Positions 10,401 through 17,918 of a DNA stretch of 64,000 nucleotides are shown here, one piece after another (the stretch's first letter is position 1; each line of letters begins with the position of its first letter). This DNA comes from CAWIHK01 sp963835935 (GTDB lineage Bacteria; Bacteroidota; Ignavibacteria; UBA10030; CAVZMI01): NCBI GenBank assembly GCA_963835935.1, contig CAWIHK010000006.1, positions 310,001 to 374,000 of the forward strand, written 5' to 3'. Under the pieces are notes generated by a model. It had not been told where the DNA came from. It made no database searches and worked only from the letters and a program-made list of their open reading frames with translations. Both the position numbers and the translations under genes were made by a program.

Positions 10401-11556
10401 TCCGAATTTGAACGAACAATCGATAAAGGTAGCAATTAAAGATTTTCACGGAGATACATGGACTGACTACATTCCAACGAAAATTGCAGTGCATGATAGC
10501 ATCGGCAGTCTGTTCACGCTTCAATTGGACAGCATCAAATGTGAATTTATCAAATTGCTCTCGCTTAAAATCAGCTATGCCGATAAAAAAGGAAATACGG
10601 GGGAATGGCTCTTAGATCCTGCGCTGAAAATAAACGGAGAAAATGTTTATGCGCCGCCGACGGTTTTATTCCCCATTAATGGCTCTGTATCTCAGCGTAC
10701 GGATACTCTCATTTTTAAGTGGAATCCAAATTCAACCGCGACCCAATATCTATTCCAGCTTTCTGGGAATAGATCGTTTTCCTCCTGCATCGTGAACGAT
10801 TCAAACGTCACAGACACAACAAGAAAAATCATCGCTCTTGCACATCAAACGAAATATTTCTGGCGTGTGAGTGCATACGGTGCTGGACGATATGGTGCGT
10901 TTTCGGCAGTGGATTCTTTCACGACAATTGTTGCCACTCCAACTGTACCTCTACTTGTTTCGCCGATTAGTCAGATAGACCAACCGAGAAAAACAATTTT
11001 TATCTGGAATTTTTCACCTTCTGCAACAAAGTACCACATTCAAATAGCAAGTATTAGCGACCTTGATTCGATTGGCGGATTCAAAGCTGTAAATGTTATT
11101 TTCGACAGTACCACGGCAGATACATCCACAAAATTGAGTACTCCACTTGCAGCAACCACAAACTACTTTTGGCATGTGAGTGCTATAGACACCGGTGGAA
11201 CGAGCAATTATTCTGCAACAGCGAATTTTACAACAGGTTTGAAATTAGATGCAGTTGACGAACATAGTGGAATTCCAAAAGAGTTTGCATTATTCCAGAA
11301 CTTTCCAAATCCATTCAACCCATCGACGATGATTCGATATGACCTTCCAAAGAATTCTTATGTCAAAATCACAATTTACAATATCCTCGGTCAAGTAGTG
11401 ACGAATCTGGTTGATGGAATGCAAGCAGCGAATCGATATTGCGTGGAATGGAATGCTTCGGGTTTGAGCAGCGGGATTTATTTCTATAGGATGATAGCCG
11501 ATGGAATTCGCGGTGAAAAGTTTGTATCTATAAAGAAACTCTTGTTGTTGAGATAG
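7444..11556 (+). CDS. Secreted S8 subtilisin-like protease with FN3-like repeats and T9SS sorting domain
   Basis: A 1370-aa secreted serine protease. The ATG at 7444 is preferred over an upstream in-frame codon because it follows a GAGGGA ribosome site and begins a signal peptide (MKKFLFIIFCLILSTAFS). Order: I9-like propeptide (~residues 45–140), then the S8 catalytic domain with Asp in IIDTGID (~176), His in DDNGHGTHVAG (~215), VVCAAAGNEG, and Ser in YSGTSMACPHVAG (~383). A long beta-rich middle region follows, then two FN3-like repeats (~1080–1270, each with a YFWRVSA/YFWHVSA motif). The protein ends in a type IX secretion sorting domain from ~1282 (FQNFPNPFNPST, LSSGIYFYRM). It is expected at the cell surface or outside. 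It is monocistronic, with a strong terminator after it. Confidence 0.92.
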   Translation: MKKFLFIIFCLILSTAFSQNILYNSAIRGVNHFVSMVDSNNVKSEDEITRIIVEFKDVPDVLLLPEFRKSGIKNHRSLQLAEDLSGISKKFNKSLNKSTSSKIIINKEFHKVFSGAQLEVPRKYLSYLSGLEYVKKIHIDNKVHIDLDESVPLIKADKVWNTFNNRGKGIKVSIIDTGIDYLHEALGQGFGAGYKVIGGYDFVNNDDDPMDDNGHGTHVAGIVAANSSTLKGVAPEASLVACKALDAQGNGYISTIIEAIEYSIDPNNDGDYSDAVDVINMSVGGYGTPEDPLATAVNNVSTIGVVVCAAAGNEGDLGFYKIGSPGCAEKAITVGSTTKAKILESYSSKGPNTSNFFIKPDVLAPGTNIKSCKLSGGTIVYSGTSMACPHVAGICALLKKQHPDWTPDIMKSAIKTTAEVLLYEPMEQGNGFVDAYKAITTGTIALPADLSFGRCDTTSSIWSPHKILKIKNISSTSQNYTVNISSKYSGVSFTVDKPTFSLVPNDSTAIDIRMSVNNSMVQFLNSGSNAYSAYAQIIGTKDTLSLPWAFVKRQMIQLKFEQPASIFILASNDKLFQPCNATYINLYTAELNVPNGNYDFMSGMAAGDTVYICIKKNLNLTGADVITISKNESTHEIHLNGKDEYGRNIANLPEYYYAIGLFDKQKFCHCLSFFRTWSHFFISDIPASHLLHCHQYNIEGDSLYRVISFEPVSNYASDIFFTNKPEDLVKQKVRLLYDNSAITPILSFGIDTWFKNDTGQTLRATDVGNVTALANNYWEGYVVRNEQTNNNPTFDFIMHALNSYPPNPWSYSFKSAPMRVKNKQFFMGPSNEITPDIFIEEDHTRPIIIGDDIVFGRAEYTVYPNSYQQSVYFTGQLGDNRSIEGQTHYYKIYDVNGQIIDSAKTEILDDIYTTWNGTYLKTQFYQVGHSRFASNSLAMLTSVIGKYGVDNAPPSLTSLQIRNSSGRPVDSIEKFENAQLRFSLKDPNLNEQSIKVAIKDFHGDTWTDYIPTKIAVHDSIGSLFTLQLDSIKCEFIKLLSLKISYADKKGNTGEWLLDPALKINGENVYAPPTVLFPINGSVSQRTDTLIFKWNPNSTATQYLFQLSGNRSFSSCIVNDSNVTDTTRKIIALAHQTKYFWRVSAYGAGRYGAFSAVDSFTTIVATPTVPLLVSPISQIDQPRKTIFIWNFSPSATKYHIQIASISDLDSIGGFKAVNVIFDSTTADTSTKLSTPLAATTNYFWHVSAIDTGGTSNYSATANFTTGLKLDAVDEHSGIPKEFALFQNFPNPFNPSTMIRYDLPKNSYVKITIYNILGQVVTNLVDGMQAANRYCVEWNASGLSSGIYFYRMIADGIRGEKFVSIKKLLLLR

Positions 11557-11583
11557 GATACTAACAATTCTTACTTCATGGAG

Positions 11584-11613
11584 GCCTCAGATCAGAAATC
11601 TGAGGCTTTTTTT
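11584..11613 (+). terminator. Rho-independent terminator after the subtilase
   Basis: A perfect 9-bp stem (GCCTCAGAT / ATCTGAGGC) with a 5-base loop is followed by seven T. It lies 27 bases after the subtilase stop codon, in the correct orientation. Confidence 0.93.
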
Positions 11614-11797
11614 AGTGGCTTATGAAGACGACTTCATTTGAGTGAAATAAAAAAACAATTAGATTGCAGCTTTGTGGTTAGGCAGTCTTGAAACATTTTT
11701 CAAAATATTTTCTTAGATTAAAAAAACGTAATAAGTCGAGGTTTATAATCACGAGTTCAATAAGGAGATACAATTATAAAGTAATAGGAGGATTTGC

Positions 11798-12616
11798 ATG
11801 GTTTACATCAATTGGAAAATCAAAATATTAATATGCATTACGCTTTTTATTCTAACAAGCTGTAGCAACGTCAACTATTTGAAAACCTATTCTGGAGAGC
11901 CTCTGCCGGAAAATAATATATCTTTTCTAGTGAGAGAAGATGCTGGTTTAAAGATATATTCAATTGATAGTAAAAGGATACCCGGTGGATGCAGTTCGAT
12001 CCCTAGTGAGCATCTTAAATTTTTAGAATTGCTTCCCGGAAAACATGAAATAAAATTCAGATATGCTACAGTCGGTTCTACCGGATCTTCAACTTTCTCG
12101 ACTGGAGGATGGTTCATCGTCAATTTTGATGCGTTGCCGGGACATACATACAAGCTTGCTTCGAATATCGATTATAAAGAATCGGTATGGAATCCATCTG
12201 TCATAGATATTTCCGATGAATTGAGAACTGCTAAAAAAAGCCTTCATGAATCTATTGATGAAGCTTTCACAAATTACAGACAACATCCTATTCAATCCAT
12301 ATCGATTGATGATAATACGATTTTAGTTAATTCTTATCATTTTGAAATTTCAATTGACAATGATGGAACATTTCACAGCCTTTTGACTAAATATTTTAAA
12401 TTTCTTCCCGGTAAACATGTATTGAAAGTACATTCAGCGGTTAGAAGAGACGATCCGCCTGATACAATAACATTCACGGCTGAAGCAAAACATCTTTATG
12501 AACTTATTCCGTATGAAGATTCTTTTTATAACCTGAAAATTATTGATATTACAAATGAAATGGATAACGTGAATGAACCCTGGGTGGATTCTATAAATAA
12601 ATTTTTAAAAGAGTGA
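11798..12616 (+). CDS. Lipoprotein with a duplicated beta-rich domain
   Basis: A 272-aa predicted lipoprotein with lipobox LTSC at the end of the N-terminal hydrophobic stretch and a good ribosome site (AGGAGG) 7 bases before the ATG. The family was not recognised. Two halves resemble each other: residues ~45–145 (FLELLPGKHEIKFRY, then ALPGHTYKLAS, then VIDISDELR) and ~165–265 (YFKFLPGKHVLKVHS, then AEAKHLYELIP, then IIDITNEMD). Each half is therefore probably one copy of the same small beta-sandwich. The gene stands alone between the subtilase terminator and the pspC-type gene. Confidence 0.7.
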   Translation: MVYINWKIKILICITLFILTSCSNVNYLKTYSGEPLPENNISFLVREDAGLKIYSIDSKRIPGGCSSIPSEHLKFLELLPGKHEIKFRYATVGSTGSSTFSTGGWFIVNFDALPGHTYKLASNIDYKESVWNPSVIDISDELRTAKKSLHESIDEAFTNYRQHPIQSISIDDNTILVNSYHFEISIDNDGTFHSLLTKYFKFLPGKHVLKVHSAVRRDDPPDTITFTAEAKHLYELIPYEDSFYNLKIIDITNEMDNVNEPWVDSINKFLKE

Positions 12617-12717
12617 GACGGTTTCATCTATATTCATTTTATTCAATACAGATCTAAAACTTTTTTGATTTTCTTTCGTATACAAATACAGCAAATGCGA
12701 GAAAAGGAGATCTGCTC

Positions 12718-12921
12718 ATGAAACGCTTATATCGGTCACGTACAGACAAGAAAATCGGTGGTGTGTGCGGTGGAATTGGAATTTATTTCGACATCGATCC
12801 GACAATCGTCAGATTAGCAACGCTCGTTCTTTTTATTGCGACAGGATTTATTCCACTGTTCGTCGGATATATCGTTGCGCTTATCGTGATACCGCAGGAA
12901 CCGGTTAAGAATTTCGAATGA
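12718..12921 (+). CDS. PspC-domain small membrane protein
   Basis: A 67-aa PspC-family protein: MKRLYRSRTDKKIGGVCGGI, then the FDIDPTIVRL segment, then one to two hydrophobic helices ending IVALIVIPQEP. PspC proteins sit in the inner membrane and in proteobacteria take part in the phage-shock response. Here there is no pspA or pspB next to it, so only a membrane-stress role can be suggested. The ribosome site AAAGGAGA is strong. The stop codon lies inside the first copy of a 14-bp tandem repeat. Confidence 0.88.
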   Translation: MKRLYRSRTDKKIGGVCGGIGIYFDIDPTIVRLATLVLFIATGFIPLFVGYIVALIVIPQEPVKNFE

Positions 12922-12951
12922 CGAATTTCGAATGACGAATTTCGAATGTCG
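12910..12951. repeat. Three tandem copies of a 14-bp repeat
   Basis: The unit AATTTCGAATGACG occurs three times without gaps (the third copy has one change, GACG to GTCG) and trails off into AATTGAAT. The first copy contains the stop codon of the PspC-type gene. The repeat is short and has no unique spacers. Confidence 0.85.
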
Positions 12952-12995
12952 AATTGAATATCCGAAGCATCGGTAGCAATTCGGCATTTTTTATA

Positions 12996-14663
12996 CTACA
13001 AACGAAGAATTTGATGCTCGAATTTATCGATTTTAATTTCGATGTTTAACCAGCGCATGAATTCCAGTCCGTACTTGTTTATAAAATAAATGATGTTCAA
13101 CTCACGTTCTTGAAGATTTCCATTCGGAAGAACTGCGTCAACGGCTTTTTGTATCTGGCGCAGAGCAACCTCATTTTTCTTCTGCTGTGCGGTAGATGTT
13201 CTGCTCTGAAGTTGGTGCAGATATTCTACAATTTTTTTCTTCGTGTTTTCGAGCGCTCCTATTAATGTCGGATCGATTTGAGCTAAACCGAATTGGAGTT
13301 CAGCAAGGTCATCGATTAAACGTTTTTCGGTGGATTGAAAAAGGGGATCGATTTTAACTTCCGATATTTGATTAGATATACGTTGAATTATCGGATCAAT
13401 TTCGTTGAAGAGGTCGTGAATGTCTAATTGATATTTCTCGATTACTTTTTCGACCCGTTCTTCAAGTATTGTCAGACTGGTGCGTGGAAAAATGAGCGGC
13501 ATGGGAACGTCATACATTTCATACACCGGTTTAAGCTGTGCGAAATAAGCTATCTCCCCAGGACCTCCGACGTAGGCAACAGTCGGTAAAAGAATATCCT
13601 GGCAAATAGGCCGGAGGACGACGTTCGGGCTGAACATCTCAGGTGTCTGTTCGATTGCGGCACGGAGTTCTTCTTTTGTCATCCGATGCCGTGTGCCTTT
13701 CAAATTATAATCATCTTCCAGTTCGCGCGGTTCAATCAAATAACGGCCGCCTTTGTGAAACATGAATAAATTTATTGCCTTCGGTTTGACTTGTGCGTGA
13801 TACGATTTTTCTAAATCCGCACTGATCGCAATTATTTTATTCGACACTTCCGTTTGATGGTCGAATTCCTGCAAGAAGATGGGTTTTAAAAGAGTCTTCA
13901 ATTCTTTATGATTTGGATTGATAAAGATCAACCCGCTTTCTTCTCCCGAAGGTATGGATTCCAGAAATAATTTGTTGATCCAACTGACAAAACTTTGTGT
14001 AAACGTTGATCCAATGCGGTATGAATGCCGGAGCGATTGAAAAAGCTGTTCGGAAAATTCTGTGTGAATCATGCCTGCAGTCAGCGCATTAAACAAATCA
14101 TTGATGGATTCATCGAACACCATGCTCCCGACCGGGCCGGGATTTTTTTCAAGAGGTTTTCCATCCGGCAAATATGGATATGTGACATGAACATTCTCTT
14201 GATTCAGCACAGTCACATGATTCATCTCGTCAAAATCGTGGTCCTCACTTTCAAGCCAGAAGATCGGCACAAAGTTATATTCAGAATATTTTTTTTTCAG
14301 AAATTCTGTCAATTTCAAAGCCGTGAGGATCTTATATATAGTGTAGAGCGGTCCGCCAAAAATTCCAACCTGCTGTCCGGTTACTATCGCGAATGTATTA
14401 TCGTGCTGGAGTAAATCGATATTTGCTAGGGTTTTGATGCTGCAATGAAAATCTTTATTCTGCTCGATGAGAATGCGCATGATTGTCGATCGGTCGTGTG
14501 ATTTATTACCGGCACGTTCGAAGGTAGATTTCCAATCCTCGTCGCTTTTAAAATTTCCATTGTAAAATTGTTTGACGTTGTCAAATGAAGTAATGTAATC
14601 CGTGCTTAATTTTGAGAGGCCGCCGATTGCTGATGGTATTTCTCGGTAGTTGAGCCAGCTCAT
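12996..14663 (-). CDS. bshC: Bacillithiol biosynthesis cysteine-adding enzyme BshC
   Basis: Last step of bacillithiol synthesis: adds cysteine to GlcN-malate. The chosen start ATG at 14663 (MSWLNYREIPS) gives 555 aa, the usual family length, and has an AAGGA site 8 bases upstream. A longer frame to 14729 would run into the inverted repeat and is less likely. Visible: the Rossmann-like core with VTGQQVGIFGGPLYTIYK (residues ~95–112) and PIFWLESEDHDFDE (~135), then a C-terminal coiled coil. bshA and bshB are not in the window. It is transcribed toward the pspC-type gene. The GxxExxY unit lies 43 bases upstream of its start and may have displaced its native promoter. Confidence 0.92.
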   Translation of the reverse strand: MSWLNYREIPSAIGGLSKLSTDYITSFDNVKQFYNGNFKSDEDWKSTFERAGNKSHDRSTIMRILIEQNKDFHCSIKTLANIDLLQHDNTFAIVTGQQVGIFGGPLYTIYKILTALKLTEFLKKKYSEYNFVPIFWLESEDHDFDEMNHVTVLNQENVHVTYPYLPDGKPLEKNPGPVGSMVFDESINDLFNALTAGMIHTEFSEQLFQSLRHSYRIGSTFTQSFVSWINKLFLESIPSGEESGLIFINPNHKELKTLLKPIFLQEFDHQTEVSNKIIAISADLEKSYHAQVKPKAINLFMFHKGGRYLIEPRELEDDYNLKGTRHRMTKEELRAAIEQTPEMFSPNVVLRPICQDILLPTVAYVGGPGEIAYFAQLKPVYEMYDVPMPLIFPRTSLTILEERVEKVIEKYQLDIHDLFNEIDPIIQRISNQISEVKIDPLFQSTEKRLIDDLAELQFGLAQIDPTLIGALENTKKKIVEYLHQLQSRTSTAQQKKNEVALRQIQKAVDAVLPNGNLQERELNIIYFINKYGLEFMRWLNIEIKIDKFEHQILRL

Positions 14664-14705
14664 GCGATTGTTCCTTCCAGCAAGATAGAATTCAAATTGT
14701 TCTTT

Positions 14706-14734
14706 GCCCGCGAAATACACGGAATACACGAAAT
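14706..14734. repeat. Left inverted repeat of the GxxExxY unit
   Basis: This 29-bp sequence, beginning GCCCGCGAAATACACGGAAT, is the reverse complement of bases 15153–15181 at 23 of 29 positions with no gaps. It contains AATACACG twice. The GxxExxY stop codon touches its inner edge (base 14734). Confidence 0.85.
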
Positions 14735-15141
14735 CATTTTATTAGTTTCATCTTCGAAATGCTTTTTGTGTACGCAAATCGTTCATATTGCAATTTTGGA
14801 TAATGACCAAAGTTAACTAACAAACCAAGTTGTATTTTTGTTGCGCTGATGTAATTTAAAAGTTGAGCACGATGTTCATCAACTATATTTGATACAGCTT
14901 TGAGCTCAACTATAATTTTCTCGTAACAAATAAAATCTGGAATAAAAAAATGTCCAAGTTCGCGGTCGCGATATGAAAGTCTTAATGGGACTTGAGTTGT
15001 GAAGGGGATATTGCAGAACGCAAACTCTATTTCGAGGCATTCCTGATAAATACTTTCAAGAAAACCACATCCCATGGATTTGTAGACATTAAAGCACTCC
15101 CCGATTATAGCGTAGCTTTCTTCCGAATAGATAAGTTTCAT
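14734..15141 (-). CDS. GxxExxY protein (PD-(D/E)XK nuclease-like family)
   Basis: A 135-aa member of the GxxExxY family, a PD-(D/E)XK nuclease-like group without a well-established function. The naming motif is GFLESIY near residue 27. Downstream come PDFICYEKIIVELKAV (the D...ExK core) and a Q in HRAQLLNYISATK, then GLLVNFG, so the nuclease-fold catalytic residues look preserved. The gene is almost exactly bounded by a 29-bp imperfect inverted repeat (14706–14734 and 15153–15181), giving a 476-bp unit with no transposase. It lies between bshC and rsmI, oriented with bshC. Confidence 0.9.
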   Translation of the reverse strand: MKLIYSEESYAIIGECFNVYKSMGCGFLESIYQECLEIEFAFCNIPFTTQVPLRLSYRDRELGHFFIPDFICYEKIIVELKAVSNIVDEHRAQLLNYISATKIQLGLLVNFGHYPKLQYERFAYTKSISKMKLIK

Positions 15142-15152
15142 TTCTAAAACTC

Positions 15153-15181
15153 ATTTCGTGATTTCAGCGTGTTCCGCGGGC
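15153..15181. repeat. Right inverted repeat of the GxxExxY unit
   Basis: The 29-bp partner of 14706–14734, beginning ATTTCGTGATTTCAGCGTGT and ending CCGCGGGC. The outer 7 bases and the inner 8 bases pair perfectly; the mismatches are in the middle. It lies 12 bases upstream of the GxxExxY start codon. Confidence 0.85.
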
Positions 15182-15284
15182 ATCTATTTTTTAATATACT
15201 GCAATTGCCGGTCAGAATCAATTTGCATAAGCATCATCTTTTCCGTATACTTTTAATCATGTCTGACAACTTTACACATAAAAT

Positions 15285-16043
15285 ATGACGATGGAAATTC
15301 AAAGCGGTACTTTATATATCGTGGCAACCCCGATCGGAAATCTGCGTGACATCACATATCGTGCTGTCGAAGTTTTGCGTGAAGTGGAACTCATCGCGGC
15401 AGAAGATACGCGGAAAACGAAAATACTTCTCGATTTTTATGAAATCAATAAACCGATGATCAGTTACTTCAGTCAGAATGAACATCGCAGGGTCCCGGAA
15501 TTGATCAACCGTTTGCAGTATGGATCGTCGGTTGCGCTCGTCACGGATGCAGGCACACCGGGAATTTCCGATCCGGCGTATGCTATTGTTCATGCCGCGA
15601 TCGAAGCAGGAATTCAGGTTGTTCCACTTCCCGGGCCGACCGCATTTGTTTCTGCGTTAGTCGCAAGCGGTTTGCCGACGGATGCATTCGTGTTTGAAGG
15701 ATTTCTTCCGATGAAAAAAGGCCGGCAGACATTGTTGCGGAAACTCGCGTTGGAAGAACGGACTGTAATCCTGTACGAATCACCCCACAAAATTTCAAAA
15801 ACACTCGGAGAAATTCATCAGCATTTCGGAGATCGATATGTTGTTATCGCACGCGAGATGACAAAAAAATTTGAAGAATTTCTGCGCGGGCCTGTATCAG
15901 AGGTTAAGAAGGAGTTGGAAGGACGCACCGTGAAAGGCGAATTTGTGGTAGTGATAAAAGGAAAGTCGAAGAAGGATGGAGAGAGAGAGGGAAGAGATCA
16001 ATGTCAAGATCGAGATAAAGATCGAGAGAGAGACAGAGAGTGA
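15285..16043 (+). CDS. rsmI: 16S rRNA (cytidine-1402-2'-O)-methyltransferase
   Basis: SAM-dependent ribose methyltransferase acting on C1402 in the ribosomal P site. Visible tetrapyrrole-methylase-fold motifs: LYIVATPIGNLRDITYRA (residues ~10–27), AAEDTRKTK, VTDAGTPGISDPAY (~residue 84), PLPGPTAFVSAL and YESPHKI. The first ATG (15285) or the second (15291) could be the start; no clear ribosome site is seen. The last ~26 residues (from KSKKDGEREGRD onward) are a charged Arg/Asp/Glu tail encoded by a GAGA-rich simple sequence. This tail is outside the family domain and looks like a read-through into repeat DNA. Confidence 0.93.
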   Translation: MTMEIQSGTLYIVATPIGNLRDITYRAVEVLREVELIAAEDTRKTKILLDFYEINKPMISYFSQNEHRRVPELINRLQYGSSVALVTDAGTPGISDPAYAIVHAAIEAGIQVVPLPGPTAFVSALVASGLPTDAFVFEGFLPMKKGRQTLLRKLALEERTVILYESPHKISKTLGEIHQHFGDRYVVIAREMTKKFEEFLRGPVSEVKKELEGRTVKGEFVVVIKGKSKKDGEREGRDQCQDRDKDRERDRE

Positions 16044-16165
16044 GATTGAGGTTGAGGCAAGGTTCAGTTGTAGAATTAAATATGTCGGCTGTAGAAATTT
16101 TATAAGAAACGAAAAAATATAAATTATTTTCAAATAGGACAATCATTCTGGAGAACAAGAGAATT

Positions 16166-17851
16166 TTGGAAAACGACAATACAAAATCAGAAGTGCCGAA
16201 GCGCCGCAATTTTATCCGCGACATCGTCGACGACGATTTAAAAACGAATAGATTTAATGGACGTGTTCATACCCGTTTTCCTCCGGAGCCGAACGGCTAT
16301 CTGCACATCGGCCATGCAAAATCGATATGTCTGAATTTCGGCGTAGCAAGAGATTATCATGGGTTGACAAATCTCAGATTCGACGATACGAATCCAAGCA
16401 AGGAAGAACAGGAGTATGTCGAATCGATCATGGAAGATGTGCGATGGCTGGGATTTTCGTGGGATGATCGTTTGTTCTTTGCGTCCGATTACTTCGATCA
16501 GCTTTATGAATACGCGATTCAACTTATTAAAAAAGGCAAAGCGTACGTTTGCGATTTAAATGCAGATCAAGTCCGGGAGCATAGAGGAACATTGATAGAA
16601 TCGGGCAAAGAAAGTCCGTTCAGAAACAGATCGATCGAGGAGAACCTCGATCTTTTCCAGCGGATGCACGCTGGAGAATATCCCGACGGATCGAGAACAC
16701 TTCGTGCAAAAATCGATATGTCATCGCCGAACCTTAATATGCGCGATCCGGTGATGTATAGAATCTTGCGAGCCACGCATCACAGAACCGGCGACAAGTG
16801 GTGCATTTATCCGATGTACGATTGGGCTCATGGCCAGAGCGATTCCATCGAAGGAATAACACATTCAATATGCACTCTTGAATTCGAAGATCATCGTCCG
16901 CTGTACGACTGGTTTGTCGAACAATTGGGAATTTACCATCCGCGGCAAATCGAGTTTGCACGATTGAATCTGACGTACACTGTAATGAGTAAACGCCGGC
17001 TCCTCCAACTTGTTCAGGATGGCGATGTGAATGGGTGGAATGATCCCCGTATGCCGACAATTTCCGGATTACGACGGCGCGGTTATACACCGGAATCAAT
17101 CAGGTTGTTTGCAGATCGAATCGGAGTTTCGAAAGCCGACAGCATGATCGATGTCGCGCTTCTTGAAGATTGTCTCCGCGATGATCTTAACAAACGAGCG
17201 ATGCGTGTTATGTCTGTCCTGCATCCGGTGAAATTGGTAATCGAAAATTATCCAGATGGAATGGTGGAAGAACTCGATGCCGTGAATAATCCTGAAGACC
17301 CGGCAAGCGGATCGAGGAAAGTTCCGTTTTCGAAAGTGTTGTACATCGAGCAGGATGATTTTAAAGAAATTCCACCGAAGAAATACTTCCGCTTATCACC
17401 GGGAGTCGAAGTGCGATTGCGTTACGCGTATATCATAAAATGTGTCGGTGTCGTGAAGGATGAGAAAACTGGAGAGATCATCGAGATACGATGCACGTAT
17501 GATCCGGAAACAAAGAGTGGTTCTCCACAGAGCGCGCGGAAAGTAAAAGGAACTATTCATTGGGTTTCGACTCAACATGCGCTTGATGCCGAAGTCCGTG
17601 TTTACGACCGGTTGTTCAATGTCCCAAATCCGACCGGCGATGAATGGAAGAGTTATATCAATCCGAATTCGCTCGAAGTTTTGAAAGATTGCAAAATCGA
17701 ACCAAACCTTGCCAGCGCCAAACCTCAGGATCGTTTCCAATTCGAACGGCTCGGATATTTTTGTGTGGATGATGAATCGAATGAGAAGAAACTTATCTTC
17801 AATAGATCGGTGACGTTGCGTGATACGTGGGCTAAAATAGAGAAAGGTTAA
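16166..17851 (+). CDS. glnS: Glutaminyl-tRNA synthetase
   Basis: Charges tRNA-Gln directly. The protein is 561 aa, with TTG as the probable start; there is no ATG before the conserved N-terminus, and a GGAG lies 12 bases upstream. Visible: HIGH-type motif FPPEPNGYLHIGHAKS (residues ~38–53), DDTNPSKEEQEYV, the GlnRS-type NMRDPVMYRI, KMSKS-type VMSKRRL (~residue 272), and the C-terminal anticodon-binding beta-barrels. Its presence implies direct Gln-tRNA charging rather than only the GatCAB route. It converges on the yfiR-like gene, with a perfect palindrome between them. Confidence 0.96.
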   Translation: MENDNTKSEVPKRRNFIRDIVDDDLKTNRFNGRVHTRFPPEPNGYLHIGHAKSICLNFGVARDYHGLTNLRFDDTNPSKEEQEYVESIMEDVRWLGFSWDDRLFFASDYFDQLYEYAIQLIKKGKAYVCDLNADQVREHRGTLIESGKESPFRNRSIEENLDLFQRMHAGEYPDGSRTLRAKIDMSSPNLNMRDPVMYRILRATHHRTGDKWCIYPMYDWAHGQSDSIEGITHSICTLEFEDHRPLYDWFVEQLGIYHPRQIEFARLNLTYTVMSKRRLLQLVQDGDVNGWNDPRMPTISGLRRRGYTPESIRLFADRIGVSKADSMIDVALLEDCLRDDLNKRAMRVMSVLHPVKLVIENYPDGMVEELDAVNNPEDPASGSRKVPFSKVLYIEQDDFKEIPPKKYFRLSPGVEVRLRYAYIIKCVGVVKDEKTGEIIEIRCTYDPETKSGSPQSARKVKGTIHWVSTQHALDAEVRVYDRLFNVPNPTGDEWKSYINPNSLEVLKDCKIEPNLASAKPQDRFQFERLGYFCVDDESNEKKLIFNRSVTLRDTWAKIEKG

Positions 17852-17873
17852 GACTCGAAGAGATGAAACACAG

Positions 17874-17902
17874 TGTAGGGCGAGCAGACTGCTCGCCCTA
17901 CA
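17874..17902. repeat. Perfect 29-bp palindrome between convergent genes
   Basis: Arms of 14 bp (TGTAGGGCGAGCAG and its exact complement) surround a single central A. It sits between the 3' ends of glnS and the yfiR-like gene. A T-run follows only after several bases, so it is either a bidirectional transcription barrier or a REP-like dispersed palindrome. Confidence 0.85.
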
Positions 17903-17918
17903 GAGCAATAATTTTTAC

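Noticed and set aside
12910..12951. Short repeat considered as a CRISPR remnant
   Set aside because: The copies are directly adjacent with no spacers and only 14 bp long.
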